In this document: positions 1 through 9,170 of the stretch, one piece after another | Layout of the letters: each line of letters starts with the position of its first letter | How positions within the stretch are numbered: the stretch's first letter is position 1 | NCBI RefSeq assembly: GCF_007971225.1 | Contig: NZ_CP042435.1 | Location: forward strand, 4,901,501 to 4,965,500 | Direction of reading: 5' to 3' | Length of the DNA stretch: 64,000 nucleotides | Origin: Panacibacter ginsenosidivorans | GTDB lineage: Bacteria; Bacteroidota; Bacteroidia; Chitinophagales; Chitinophagaceae | The notes under the pieces: model-generated | The model's input: the letters and a program-made list of their open reading frames with translations, nothing else | What the model was told of the DNA's origin: nothing | Databases searched by the model: none | Translations under genes and position numbers: made by a program

Positions 1-197
1 ATAATGACCGATATACAGACAAGCCTACTTACCGTTTTGCACAGAACAGTATTTATAAACTATATGATTCATCGGGGTTGTTTTATAATATCGTTACCGA
101 TCCTTATGAAGACACGAATATTCCTGTTAGTAAGATGACGGCGGAACAATTGCAATTAAGAAATTACTTTCAATCAATCATGGATTCTTTGCATTAA
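1..197 (+). CDS. C-terminal fragment of a sulfatase-like protein (partial)
   Basis: The reading frame is open from base 3 to the TAA at 195-197 and gives about 64 residues. The fragment contains YKLYDSSGLFYNIVTDPYED, which resembles the end of type I sulfatases, where a strand carrying the substrate-side basic residues is followed by an 'F(Y/F)N..DP.E' turn (R/K-K-L-Y, then FYN, then DPYE). The catalytic N-terminal part lies outside the window, so neither substrate nor active-site cysteine can be checked. A C-type IDR follows 63 bp after the stop. The family call comes from the motif only; another alkaline-phosphatase-superfamily hydrolase is possible. Confidence 0.5.
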   Translation, partial: NDRYTDKPTYRFAQNSIYKLYDSSGLFYNIVTDPYEDTNIPVSKMTAEQLQLRNYFQSIMDSLH

Positions 198-260
198 TGA
201 AGTAGGTATTACGGGTAGATATTTATGAACCTGACTTTGGCATTTTCATAGCGGCAACTG

Positions 261-279
261 TTGCGTCGCACTCTTGTAC
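261..279 (+). repeat. IDR core, C-type
   Basis: TTGCGTCGCACTCTTGTAC, preceded by C rather than G at the first position of the 20-mer. It lies 63 bp after the stop of the sulfatase-like fragment, in the usual sense orientation to that gene. Confidence 0.85.
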
Positions 280-307
280 AACATAACTTTATTCGGCAAA
301 AAATACA

Positions 308-333
308 GGCATCCTGCAGTAATGCGGGATGTC
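308..333 (-). terminator. hairpin terminator of the TPR-like gene
   Basis: A 9-bp stem (310-318 with 323-331, GTAA loop on the plus strand) lies 16 bp beyond the stop of the minus-strand gene ending at 349. On the minus strand it is followed by CCTGTATTTTTT, a T-rich tail expected of an intrinsic terminator. Confidence 0.6.
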
Positions 334-348
334 TTACTTAATCGTTGT

Positions 349-2382
349 TCATTGTTTCGCCGGTTCAGGATCATACACCAATGAGCCACCTTTACCAAAC
401 ATACGCAGTGCAATTTCTTTACCGGCGCCATCTGCTTTTTTAAAGATCAGTCTTTCGTTATTTACAACCGGAACACCATTGGCGCTTCGCACTGTTATAA
501 CAGCTTCATAAGAACTGCCTCTTTTATTGAATATGATCGTGGCGGAAAGTGTAGCATCTTTTCCGGAGGTATTGATATTGCAGTCTTTTATCTCATCCAC
601 CACATCTTTTATCACGGCATCATCTGTACCAGATACAGAAAGCTTTACAGATGTTTTTATACCTGTAAAAGGCAGCAATTGCGGGTAATCTTCATATAAG
701 GCATTAGAATAAGAACTAAACCTGTTTTTGTTACCGTTATCGTCATAGGCTTTTACAAGCCCTTCATACAAACGGGCAATAAATAATTTTTCATTGGCAG
801 TATCTACCAGCGAAATTCTGTCTATATTTTCAAGATCTTTCAACGCATCTTTTTCATCGCCTTTTTCCCATTTAAATTTTGCGGCAAATAATTTAAAATA
901 GCGTTGAATATTGTTGCGCTTATCTGTTTGCTGGTATGTAGTGTATTTATCAATAAAATATTTCGGGCTAAAATCTTTCATTAAATACCATGCTTCATCA
1001 AAGGAAGTGGTTGCTTCTGCACAAAAGAGATCGTATAAAAGCCTGTCACGCTCGGGATTATAAGTTAGTTGATTTACCACTATATATTCAGCGGTCATTT
1101 TTTGCGCTTTATATGTAGCAATATTGTACAGGCTTGTTGGCGAATACCACCAGCCGTTATTCAGAAATTTTTCCTGTTCTATCTTTTTATCAAAAAGCTG
1201 TATGCGTAATAAATTTATAGTAAACTCATACTGACTTTGTGTAAGCGTTGTACCGATATGCAATTCTTTAAAATTAGCTGCTTTGTTCAATGCAGCTTCT
1301 GCACTGTCTAATTGTGCATCGTACAAATAACTTCTTGCAAGCGCAATATTATACCAGCCAAAACCAGGTGTGGAGCCACTTGCAGTAATGATGTCATTGC
1401 ACATCTGAATGGCTTCTTTTGTCTTGCCTGCATATATATACAACTCCGGCAGATAGTAATAGGGTTCTCTTAAAAATCTTTCGAAGCTTTTGTCTTTATC
1501 TTCAGTAAAATACTGTTGGGCTATAGCAAAATTTCCTATTTCACTTTGCATACCGCCAAAGTTGTTCCACGAAACACGGCCACCATCTGCAAGACGCTGG
1601 TAATAATATTCACTGCTGTCATAGTTTTTATTATAGCAATGCAGCAAAGCAAGATTATGATAGATCGTAAGTTTTCTTTCTTCACTTTGTGCGGGTCCCC
1701 AGATGGCATCATTATCTGCTTTATATCTGTTAATAAAAGCAAGACCTGCATAACACCATTGAAAGGCCATCTTTTCATTTTCCTGCACAGAATTTTTTAG
1801 AAAACTATAATCTTTTGAAGTTAAGAAACGGTTGCGGTGATACATCCAGGAACGTTGATAGCTTAGCTCAAAGCCGATATCATTTTTAAGATTATAAGCT
1901 TGTATGCGGTCTATTAACTGCATCGATTTGTCAGGCATCTCAACATTGTCATAACAAAATTTCAATGCAGAGAAGATCATGTAGAGATCCTGGTAGCGAT
2001 TGAAATTTGCGATAAGGTTATTTACGTTATTATACAGTGTATGAAATGCTTTGCCATAATCATTTTCAATAAGGTCAAATGCTTTCTGCAAAGGAATGAT
2101 CGCATTTTTATAACCGAGATAATCAGCGCTGCGATCATACTTGTACATGCCTTCATACATCCAGCCTACATAGTAAGTGCTGTCAAGTCTTATAAATTCC
2201 CTGCTTCTTGGCAGTGCATCTTTCGATGAAGGATCAACACCTGCACGTTTTGCATCAATTTCATATCGTGCCTGTGCTTTGCTTTTAGAGGTCATAGAAA
2301 GGCTTTGTGCAAAGGAGCAATGGACAATGAATAATGTACAAAGAACAATTAAGAGAACACGATATGTTATTGATTTGAGCAT
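349..2382 (-). CDS. secreted TPR-like repeat protein
   Basis: A 677-residue protein with a clear Sec signal peptide (LLIVLCTLFIVHCSFAQ, cleavage near residue 26). The body is almost entirely alpha-helical with repeated pairs such as YDSSEYYYQRLADGGRVSWN, AKTKEAIQMCNDII and DAQLDSAEAALNKAAN, the pattern of tetratricopeptide repeats. A C-terminal region of about 120 residues (SVKLSVSGTDDAVIKDVVDE onward) is strand-rich. It most likely acts in the periplasm as a protein-protein interaction scaffold; no enzymatic motif is visible. It follows the MoxR-type ATPase gene in the same direction after 207 bp, so it may belong functionally to the DUF58/transglutaminase/MoxR cluster, but an inverted IDR pair separates them. 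The ATG at 2382 directly precedes the signal peptide. Confidence 0.75.
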   Translation of the reverse strand: MLKSITYRVLLIVLCTLFIVHCSFAQSLSMTSKSKAQARYEIDAKRAGVDPSSKDALPRSREFIRLDSTYYVGWMYEGMYKYDRSADYLGYKNAIIPLQKAFDLIENDYGKAFHTLYNNVNNLIANFNRYQDLYMIFSALKFCYDNVEMPDKSMQLIDRIQAYNLKNDIGFELSYQRSWMYHRNRFLTSKDYSFLKNSVQENEKMAFQWCYAGLAFINRYKADNDAIWGPAQSEERKLTIYHNLALLHCYNKNYDSSEYYYQRLADGGRVSWNNFGGMQSEIGNFAIAQQYFTEDKDKSFERFLREPYYYLPELYIYAGKTKEAIQMCNDIITASGSTPGFGWYNIALARSYLYDAQLDSAEAALNKAANFKELHIGTTLTQSQYEFTINLLRIQLFDKKIEQEKFLNNGWWYSPTSLYNIATYKAQKMTAEYIVVNQLTYNPERDRLLYDLFCAEATTSFDEAWYLMKDFSPKYFIDKYTTYQQTDKRNNIQRYFKLFAAKFKWEKGDEKDALKDLENIDRISLVDTANEKLFIARLYEGLVKAYDDNGNKNRFSSYSNALYEDYPQLLPFTGIKTSVKLSVSGTDDAVIKDVVDEIKDCNINTSGKDATLSATIIFNKRGSSYEAVITVRSANGVPVVNNERLIFKKADGAGKEIALRMFGKGGSLVYDPEPAKQ

Positions 2383-2437
2383 TATGTTTTTATAGAAATA
2401 TTTTGTTCGCCGGCTTTTGTTGTTTATTCATCTTTTG

Positions 2438-2553
2438 TTGTGTCACTCACTTGTACGTTTAGAACTATATGCGGCTTTTAGCTGCTAGCCTTTAGCTATT
2501 TGCTAACAGCCAAGGGCTAATAGCTGTTCTTCAGTACAAGAGTGCGACGCAAC
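2438..2553. repeat. inverted IDR pair (T-type + C-type) with an extra hairpin between
   Basis: The T-type core lies at 2437-2456 on the plus strand and the C-type core at 2534-2553 on the minus strand. The 77-bp spacer contains a second inverted repeat built from TAGC units (about 2478-2526, TTAGCTGCTAGCC against GGGCTAATAGCTG). The pair sits between the MoxR-type ATPase and TPR-like genes. The minus-strand core begins 37 bp past the stop of the ATPase gene. Confidence 0.85.
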
Positions 2554-2589
2554 GATGCTTATTTTTTTCTGCAGCCTGGTTCAAAAAAA

Positions 2590-3573
2590 TTAATTATTAA
2601 TATTCAGCTTGCTTAACCTTGCTAATTCATTATCTAAAATACCTGCCAGTGCTTTTTGCTTGGCATCTTTATTCCTGTATATCAAACGATGATCCAGCAC
2701 AGGATGCGTTAAGATCTTTATATCATCTTCTGTAACAAAACTTCTGCCGTTGACCAACGCAAATGCTTTTAAACATTTTAAGAAAGTAATACCACTGCGT
2801 GTAGATGCACCCAATGTTATGTCGCTGTGTTTACGTGTGCCCCATACAATATTGCGAACAGCTGCAATGATCTCTTCGTGCATAAAAACTTTTTCAGTTT
2901 CTTTTTGCAGGAAAAGAATTTCATCCATGCTCAGCACCTGTTCAATATGGTCGAGGTTGTTTTGTATGCCGAGATAATCTTTATAGATATCAAGCTCTGT
3001 CGCTTCATCCACGTAACCGAAAATTATTTTTATAAAGAAACGATCCAGTTGCGCTGCAGGTAATGGATAGGTTCCTTCCATTTCGATCGGGTTCTGTGTA
3101 GCAATAGTGAAAAAAAGGTTTTCGAGTTTGTACGTAATGTCTCCCATGGTGATCTGGTTTTCTGCCATACATTCCAGCAATGCAGATTGCACTTTCGGAG
3201 AAGCACGGTTTATTTCATCTGCCAGCAATACATTACAAAACAACGGGCCTTTTTTAAAGATGAATTCTTTTTGAACATCATCAAAAATATGCGAGCCGAT
3301 AAGATCCATTGGCAACAGGTCTGGTGTAAACTGGATGCGTTTGAAATTAACACCATGATGATCTTCTTTGGCGGAAATACTTTGCGCCAGCGTTTTTGCC
3401 ATTACCGTTTTGCCGGTACCCGGATTGTCTTCCATCAATATGTGGCCCTTTGCTAGCAAGGCTGTTAATATAAATTGTATTTGTGCTCTTTTGCCACGAA
3501 TCACTTTCTCGATATTTTCTATGAGCCGTTGAATATTGTTTAATGCCTGTTCCAACTGTATTTCCTGCTCCAT
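2590..3573 (-). CDS. MoxR family AAA ATPase
   Basis: A MoxR-type AAA+ ATPase of 327 residues, thought to act as a chaperone or assembly factor with VWA, DUF58 or transglutaminase partners. Walker A is EDNPGTGKT (about 48-56) and Walker B is VLLADEINRAS (about 115-125). The sensor-like segment TIATQNPIEMEGTYPLPAAQ and the C-terminal lid domain (TRSGITFLKCLKAFALVNGR, then DDIKILTHPVLDHRL) are typical. The ATG at 3573 is preferred because it lies 4 bp after the stop of the transglutaminase gene; an upstream in-frame start at 3609 would overlap that gene and adds 12 residues not typical of the family. Translational coupling with the upstream gene is likely. Confidence 0.92.
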   Translation of the reverse strand: MEQEIQLEQALNNIQRLIENIEKVIRGKRAQIQFILTALLAKGHILMEDNPGTGKTVMAKTLAQSISAKEDHHGVNFKRIQFTPDLLPMDLIGSHIFDDVQKEFIFKKGPLFCNVLLADEINRASPKVQSALLECMAENQITMGDITYKLENLFFTIATQNPIEMEGTYPLPAAQLDRFFIKIIFGYVDEATELDIYKDYLGIQNNLDHIEQVLSMDEILFLQKETEKVFMHEEIIAAVRNIVWGTRKHSDITLGASTRSGITFLKCLKAFALVNGRSFVTEDDIKILTHPVLDHRLIYRNKDAKQKALAGILDNELARLSKLNINN

Positions 3574-3577
3574 ATTA

Positions 3578-6202
3578 TTATTTGTTTTTGCTTTGAGTGA
3601 AATATGCAATAGTATTATAAATGTTCATGAATTTGGATAACCGTGTTTTGAATGGCACCTGTTTCCTGATGCCTTGTATAAAGGGGCTATAAAATGTTTG
3701 TACATTCTCCACTTCCTTTGTTGATAATGGCAAAGAACTGTATTTCAATTTTTGATAGACATTACTGAATGATGCGAACGTTGTATTGAATTTTTTATCA
3801 ATGTTTGTTGCATATTCGTAAGGCCCTGCATTTGTCCTGTTGTAGCCGATCTGATTCATATAATACATAACTGCACGATGACTATTGAAAGCTTTACTCC
3901 TTGTATCTTTTGCGTTGCGGGCAGCTGCATTAAAATATTGCCAGATAAACCATGGTGTTAATAATACAAGTAATACTGCGCCACCAATAACAGCTAATGA
4001 TAACCACAAAACTTTTATCCAGTCTGTTGGTTGTTCCTGTTGCGCATTTTCTTTTTCTTTTTGCTGTTTCTTGCTTTCCGGGTCAATGATCTTTATTTGA
4101 TCTATAGGTACAGGTGCCGGCACTTTTGCTAAAACAGCATTTATGCTATCATCGTCATTTGCTTTCAGGTCTTTCAATGATTCAGCATAAGAGGCGGCTG
4201 TTATATGCATGCCTTCTTTTACAACGCTTAATTTTACTGCACCCGTATCTCTCGAAATGCTGGCGATCGATACATCGAGTTCAATATTTTTTGCGGCATC
4301 TGTTTCATAATCTTTATCATGAAACAAAACCCTTTTTACATCAAGCTTTATTCTTTTGGCAACTGTATCCACGGAAGTAACAATTCCATCTGCCACAAAA
4401 TAGGCATCCTGCATATTTAATGGCGGTGTTTCATCAGGTTGCGGTGCCTGCTGTGTGTTTACATCGGGAACAGTCGTGTCAAAATCTATCCAGCCAAAAC
4501 CGGGAAAGAAAACCTGTGTCCATGCATGGGCCTGGTCTTCGTAAAACCAATACCAGCCGGGGTTTTTAGAGCTTCTGTCAATCGTAAGAAAGCCTGCAGC
4601 CACACGTGAAGGAATACCGATAGCACGCAACATAAATAAAGTTGCGCCGGCAAAATAAGCGCAATAACCTTTCCTGTTCTCAAACAAAAAATAATTGAGT
4701 TTGCTTGCACTTGGAATACCGGGAATGCCAGGATTATCTGAATACTTAAATAATGGTTGGCCAAACTCATCTTTGCTCAAAAAATAATCGCGTATTGCGA
4801 TCATTTTATCGATCGGTGTTTTTGCATTCGCTGTAATACGTAATGCCAATGCACGCAGGCTATCGTAATCTTTATTCGACGGCATGAACGTGTAATAATC
4901 CATCAGCTTTTTATCTGCACCTGAAAAATCTTTTACACTGCGCAATGCTTCAAAACGTTGTTCCTGGAATTGTTCCAGTATTGGATTACCAGCAGGGTTA
5001 TAAATAAAGTATGCACTGTTGAGATCGCTCACCCACATCTTTGCACGGTACGCGCTTTTATATTGTTCTTTGTATTCATCTGCAACAGGTATTGGCTGAC
5101 AAAAAAATGCAGTAGATGGTGCAATATATTCATCTGGTGCAAGCAACACTTTATATACTTCTGTAGTTACTACTTTCCTGTTAAGCGTTGCATGTGTATT
5201 CTTTATAACAGTAGAATCTGTTTTTGCAAAATAGATCGGGATCTTTGATGGATCAGGCCTGAACAGATCATTATCAGGCATAGTGCTGTCTATTTCAAAT
5301 GCCTGTGTAAGGGTATCAAATTTTGTATAGTAATACGCTGTAAAATATAATGGGTTAGGTGTTTTGTTATCTTTAAAAAAATTATCCAGCTTTGCTACAA
5401 ACACCAATCTTTTTCCTTTGCTTAAAGAGCTCGTAAGTCTTGTCTGGTCTTTATTACTGATGCTGCCATCTTTGTTCTTCTTCGTCATGCTTTCACTGCC
5501 GCCCTGTTTATCATCATAGTTGGCTTTGGCATTACCCCATTCCTGTTCTATAGCCTTAAAGTCTGCATTGAAAGTGGTGAAGATGCCCAGCAGTATGGCA
5601 ATAATTACAACAGCAAAACCGATAAATCTTTTAAACAGGAACCATCCAAAATTCTTTTCATTTTCATTCATGTTGCGGATAAGCTCCGCAGTAAAAATGA
5701 TATAAAATGAATAAGCAAGAATAGGTGCAAAATCTCCGATGATGGTTTGTGCTTTAAAGTCTGTGGTCTTACTTACGATAATAATTTGTGTACACAATAA
5801 CAAGGCGCCCCAGAAAATAGTATAGTACCTCGATCTTGAAAACCCATAACCTGTTAACCAGCCTGCAGAAAATAAAACAGCAAACAATAAAAATTTTACC
5901 GATGCAAAGAATGCGTCAAACTCACCCACCGCATAGTTGCCGATTATTTTATATGCCAAAAAATAAATGCCTAGTAATAGCAAACTAGTTGTAAGAAACC
6001 TGAAACGGTAACTGTAAAAAATAATCGCAGCTACAATACCTGCAGCAAAATAGCTGCCCTGCATTACCCAATCGTTTTGCAGTATGTTATAAAAACTATT
6101 GGCTTTCCATATTATATAAAACAGCAATGTAGCAGTTGGTATGCCCAACAGTACAATTTGCGCTATTACTTTTTTCCAGCTATGTACTTTTCCTATTGCC
6201 AT
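3578..6202 (-). CDS. membrane-anchored transglutaminase-like protein
   Basis: An 874-residue protein. The first 200 residues carry about six hydrophobic helices (for example FLLFAVLFSAGWLTGYGF), as in TgpA-type proteins. A transglutaminase-like core follows: the catalytic cysteine is in RKGYCAYFAGATLF (about residue 515), the histidine in HAWTQVFF and the aspartate in WIDFDTT, so the Cys-His-Asp triad is complete. A second membrane helix (VLWLSLAVIGGAVLLVLLTPW, about 745-765) precedes a cytoplasmic tail of about 100 residues. The DUF58-transglutaminase-MoxR order on the minus strand is the classical cluster. Substrates of such bacterial transglutaminases are mostly unknown; a protease-like activity is equally possible. 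Confidence 0.9.
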   Translation of the reverse strand: MAIGKVHSWKKVIAQIVLLGIPTATLLFYIIWKANSFYNILQNDWVMQGSYFAAGIVAAIIFYSYRFRFLTTSLLLLGIYFLAYKIIGNYAVGEFDAFFASVKFLLFAVLFSAGWLTGYGFSRSRYYTIFWGALLLCTQIIIVSKTTDFKAQTIIGDFAPILAYSFYIIFTAELIRNMNENEKNFGWFLFKRFIGFAVVIIAILLGIFTTFNADFKAIEQEWGNAKANYDDKQGGSESMTKKNKDGSISNKDQTRLTSSLSKGKRLVFVAKLDNFFKDNKTPNPLYFTAYYYTKFDTLTQAFEIDSTMPDNDLFRPDPSKIPIYFAKTDSTVIKNTHATLNRKVVTTEVYKVLLAPDEYIAPSTAFFCQPIPVADEYKEQYKSAYRAKMWVSDLNSAYFIYNPAGNPILEQFQEQRFEALRSVKDFSGADKKLMDYYTFMPSNKDYDSLRALALRITANAKTPIDKMIAIRDYFLSKDEFGQPLFKYSDNPGIPGIPSASKLNYFLFENRKGYCAYFAGATLFMLRAIGIPSRVAAGFLTIDRSSKNPGWYWFYEDQAHAWTQVFFPGFGWIDFDTTVPDVNTQQAPQPDETPPLNMQDAYFVADGIVTSVDTVAKRIKLDVKRVLFHDKDYETDAAKNIELDVSIASISRDTGAVKLSVVKEGMHITAASYAESLKDLKANDDDSINAVLAKVPAPVPIDQIKIIDPESKKQQKEKENAQQEQPTDWIKVLWLSLAVIGGAVLLVLLTPWFIWQYFNAAARNAKDTRSKAFNSHRAVMYYMNQIGYNRTNAGPYEYATNIDKKFNTTFASFSNVYQKLKYSSLPLSTKEVENVQTFYSPFIQGIRKQVPFKTRLSKFMNIYNTIAYFTQSKNK

Positions 6203-6246
6203 TTTATTTTTTATGAACCAACCATTTATTTAATGCTCATCGTCCC

Positions 6247-6353
6247 TTGCGTCGCACCCTTGTGCCCCAAACCCCTGAAGGGGCTTTACCAGCTTCATAT
6301 TCTTCTCCCCTTTAGGGGATGGGGGCTTCAACTGTACAAGTGAGTGACACAAC
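6247..6353. repeat. inverted IDR pair (C-type variant + T-type) enclosing a CCCCT-rich hairpin repeat
   Basis: A C-type variant (TTGCGTCGCACCCTTGTGC, 6247-6265) faces a T-type core on the minus strand (6334-6353). The 68-bp spacer holds two inverted repeats: CCCCTGAAGGGG at about 6272-6283, and the CCCCTTTAGGGG palindrome at about 6306-6317. The pair separates the DUF58 and transglutaminase genes, which would otherwise be adjacent cistrons. Confidence 0.8.
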
Positions 6354-6390
6354 AGCTGCTTAATAGTAATTCAAGAGCCTGTCACTATAG

Positions 6391-7764
6391 TTATATCACT
6401 ATTGTCTTACTGTATTTTGCAAGTATTGCTTCTATCTTCTTCTCATTTGCCATGATCTTTGGCCGAAGCAATGATAAACGCCATTTTGATTTATATACTT
6501 CTATCTCATTTTTTTCCTGCTGCACAAACAACCATTTTATCATGTTCACAAAATAAGAATGCTGCAAACTTTTGCTAAGCTTTACCAACACAAACACTGT
6601 ACCGCCGGATTGTGCATCGAGTATCGATTGTACGTCATCTGCGTTACACAAAGAAGAAATAATAATAATTGAAGCATCTTTATTATTTACAAATACTTTC
6701 AGGTCTTTATCCTGTTGCCATTTGCTGGTAGTAATAGCATATCGGGTTGCCTGCTGCTCATCATTGAAACTACCATAAGCTGTTTGCTGATCCTGTATAA
6801 AACGCAATGCATAGCCCTGTTTGCCTAGTTGCTGGTAAATACCCCACAATACTGTTTTATAATAATTAAGAAAAAATATTTCAGCAACTGAATTACCTGC
6901 AATATCAAAGCTGTTATAAAAAGAAGGATAGAGATAAGCATGCGATGCGTAGGGATCAAGCACTTCGGGTATACGAACCACCAGTTCTTTATTTTTTGCA
7001 TAAATTTTCCACACTATGCGGCGCACATCATCATTATTCTCGAAATTTTTATAATTCAAATATTCGCCTTCAACTTTTTTTAATTCTTCTATCCTTGTAG
7101 CAGTATCTTCTGTTTTGCGTGGCGAAAGCTGTATGTCCTTTACAGGTGGTGCAAAAGGATGTGTGTGAAAACGATCCTGAACCGGTAATGCAACCGTAAA
7201 AGAAAAAAACTGGAAAAAATCTTCAAAATAAACGATCAGTTTTTCTACGTGGTATTCTTTTATTTCAGGTAACTGCCATTTATAATCGCCTGCAAAACGT
7301 GTACTGAATATTTTTTTCTGATCTTCTTCTGCCAGTATAAATTTTTCAGAATAAAGCGATTGATCATAATGCAGACGCAGTTTAATGAAACCGAGAAATG
7401 GTTTTAAAACAGGGGATATAGAAATATGTATCTTTTGAACCGGGTCGTTGCTGTTGCCGGCCGCAACCGTTTTTATTGAAACCCTTATGGCATTCTTTTT
7501 CTTTTTGACAAGAAATATAAGAAAGGAGACAAAAGCAGAGAGCAATGCAACGCAAATGATAATAATGATAAACCAGGTGCCTGCTTTCAACAATAGCTTG
7601 AATATATCTGTAAAAGAACCGTCAGGCACGTGAAGCTTTGTTCCCAGCCATATATTGGCAAGTACAATTGCCACCGTAAACAAAACAAAATAGAATGTAA
7701 ATGGTATAAAGAAAACGGCTGGTTGGGCAAAGCCACGGATATTTTTGAATAGTCTTCCCATCAT
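6391..7764 (-). CDS. DUF58 domain-containing membrane protein
   Basis: A 457-residue protein with two N-terminal membrane helices (FYFVLFTVAIVLANIWLG and WFIIIIICVALLSAFVSFLI). The DUF58 signature appears as NNDDVRRIVWKIYAKNKELV (about 235-255), corresponding to the D-D-x-R-x-I-x-W-K motif of the family. DUF58 proteins are usually encoded with MoxR ATPases and transglutaminases and are thought to form one envelope-associated complex; the next two minus-strand genes are those partners. Two ATG codons are adjacent at the start (7764 and 7761). A 97-bp divergent gap separates it from the plus-strand methyltransferase gene. Confidence 0.88.
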   Translation of the reverse strand: MMGRLFKNIRGFAQPAVFFIPFTFYFVLFTVAIVLANIWLGTKLHVPDGSFTDIFKLLLKAGTWFIIIIICVALLSAFVSFLIFLVKKKKNAIRVSIKTVAAGNSNDPVQKIHISISPVLKPFLGFIKLRLHYDQSLYSEKFILAEEDQKKIFSTRFAGDYKWQLPEIKEYHVEKLIVYFEDFFQFFSFTVALPVQDRFHTHPFAPPVKDIQLSPRKTEDTATRIEELKKVEGEYLNYKNFENNDDVRRIVWKIYAKNKELVVRIPEVLDPYASHAYLYPSFYNSFDIAGNSVAEIFFLNYYKTVLWGIYQQLGKQGYALRFIQDQQTAYGSFNDEQQATRYAITTSKWQQDKDLKVFVNNKDASIIIISSLCNADDVQSILDAQSGGTVFVLVKLSKSLQHSYFVNMIKWLFVQQEKNEIEVYKSKWRLSLLRPKIMANEKKIEAILAKYSKTIVI

Positions 7765-7861
7765 TTCTGAAAGTTAAAGTAAAGAAACATGTACCGTATA
7801 AAAAAACTACTACCAGCTCAGGGGTATTTTTTAACTGAAACTTTACTTTCTTTGCCTGCAC

Positions 7862-8761
7862 ATGAGCAATATCATCACTTATAGTCAATGCCCGGTCTGC
7901 AGGAGTAACCATATATCTTATATTTTGGATGTAGAAGACTATACGGTTAGTCATGAGATTTTTCCTATCTGGCATTGCTATAACTGTTCCTGCAGGTTTA
8001 CACAACAGATACCCGATATTAACGGAATAGGCCGCTATTACCAGTCCGATACTTATATTTCTCATTCTGATACGAAACAGGGTTTGGTAAACAGGTTATA
8101 CCATACGGTGCGCAATTACACCCTTAAAGCAAAACGCAGGCTTATAGAAAAACAAAGTGGAAAGAAAAAAGGGATATTGCTGGATGTAGGAGCAGGCACC
8201 GGTGCCTTTGCCAATGAAATGCATGAAGAGGGCTGGAAAGTGATAGGTCTTGAGCCAGATAAAACTGCAAAAGAAAATGCCTTAAAGAATTATAGCCTGC
8301 AGCTCGGAGATATGAATGCTATCTTTTCTTTTAAACCGGAAACTGTTGATGTAATTACCATGTGGCATGTGCTGGAGCATGTGCACCAGTTGCATGAGTA
8401 CATTGATGCTTTTCAACAGATCCTGAAAAAAGACGGTACACTTATTATTGCTGTACCTAATTATACCAGCTATGATGCCAAAAAATATGATATACACTGG
8501 GCAGCCTATGATGTGCCAAGGCATTTGTATCATTTCTCACCAAAGGCATTGAATGCATTGGTAAAGCAACATGGGTTTACAATTGCAGGGTACAAACCCA
8601 TGTGGTTCGATAGTTTTTATGTAAGCATGCTGAGTGAACAATATAAAACAGGAAAGAATAATTTATTGAGTGCTTTTTGGAATGGCTTACGCTCCAACAT
8701 AAGGACCATGAATAACGTGAAACGATGCAGCTCGGTTATTTATATTATTAAGAAAAGCTAA
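7862..8761 (+). CDS. class I SAM-dependent methyltransferase with N-terminal zinc ribbon
   Basis: A 299-residue protein. The N-terminus has a four-cysteine zinc-ribbon pattern (C10, C13, C39, C42). A Rossmann-like methyltransferase domain follows, with motif I LLDVGAGTGAFANEM near residue 103, an acidic loop VIGLEPD, and VITMWHVLEHVHQL (motif IV region). The HVLEHV signature is common in methyltransferases of lipid, quinone or sugar-nucleotide pathways. The zinc ribbon recalls sugar C-methyltransferases, but the protein is shorter than these and lacks a clear C-terminal C-methyltransferase domain. Substrate unknown. The next gene begins 22 bp downstream, so co-transcription is plausible. Confidence 0.85.
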   Translation: MSNIITYSQCPVCRSNHISYILDVEDYTVSHEIFPIWHCYNCSCRFTQQIPDINGIGRYYQSDTYISHSDTKQGLVNRLYHTVRNYTLKAKRRLIEKQSGKKKGILLDVGAGTGAFANEMHEEGWKVIGLEPDKTAKENALKNYSLQLGDMNAIFSFKPETVDVITMWHVLEHVHQLHEYIDAFQQILKKDGTLIIAVPNYTSYDAKKYDIHWAAYDVPRHLYHFSPKALNALVKQHGFTIAGYKPMWFDSFYVSMLSEQYKTGKNNLLSAFWNGLRSNIRTMNNVKRCSSVIYIIKKS

Positions 8762-8783
8762 TTTAATTTTATAAAACATAAGT

Positions 8784-9170
8784 ATGAAACCAATCCTTGT
8801 TTGCCTTACACTTGCAATGCTTGCCTCAACAACAACATTTGCTCAGAAAAATATGGAAAAGACAAAAGTATTAAGACACGTTGTGCTCTTTAAATTTAAA
8901 GACGATGCGGCTGCTGCAGATGTGCAGAAAGTAGAAGATGCATTTAAACAACTAAAACCAAAGATTGATCTTATCAAAGATTTTGAATTTGGTAAGAACA
9001 ACAGTCCTGAAAATTTAAACCAGGGTTTTACGCATTGTTTCTTTGTAACATTTGCCAGTGAAAAAGACCGCGATGATTATTTGGTGCATCCTGCTCACAA
9101 AGCGTTTGTAGAAATACTGAAGCCTTATCTTGATAAAGCACTTGTTATAGATTACTGGGCAAGAGATTAA
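8784..9170 (+). CDS. secreted Dabb (stress-responsive A/B barrel) domain protein
   Basis: A 128-residue protein with a signal peptide (MKPILVCLTLAMLASTTTFA, cleavage before Q). The mature part is a single Dabb domain: LRHVVLFKFKDDAAAADVQK at its start, FEFGKNNSPENLNQGFTHCF in the middle, and HPAHKAFVEILKPYLDKALV near its end. The domain forms a dimeric alpha-beta barrel, and its biochemical role in bacteria is not settled. The stop overlaps by 4 bp the stop of the convergent VOC-family gene. Confidence 0.88.
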   Translation: MKPILVCLTLAMLASTTTFAQKNMEKTKVLRHVVLFKFKDDAAAADVQKVEDAFKQLKPKIDLIKDFEFGKNNSPENLNQGFTHCFFVTFASEKDRDDYLVHPAHKAFVEILKPYLDKALVIDYWARD

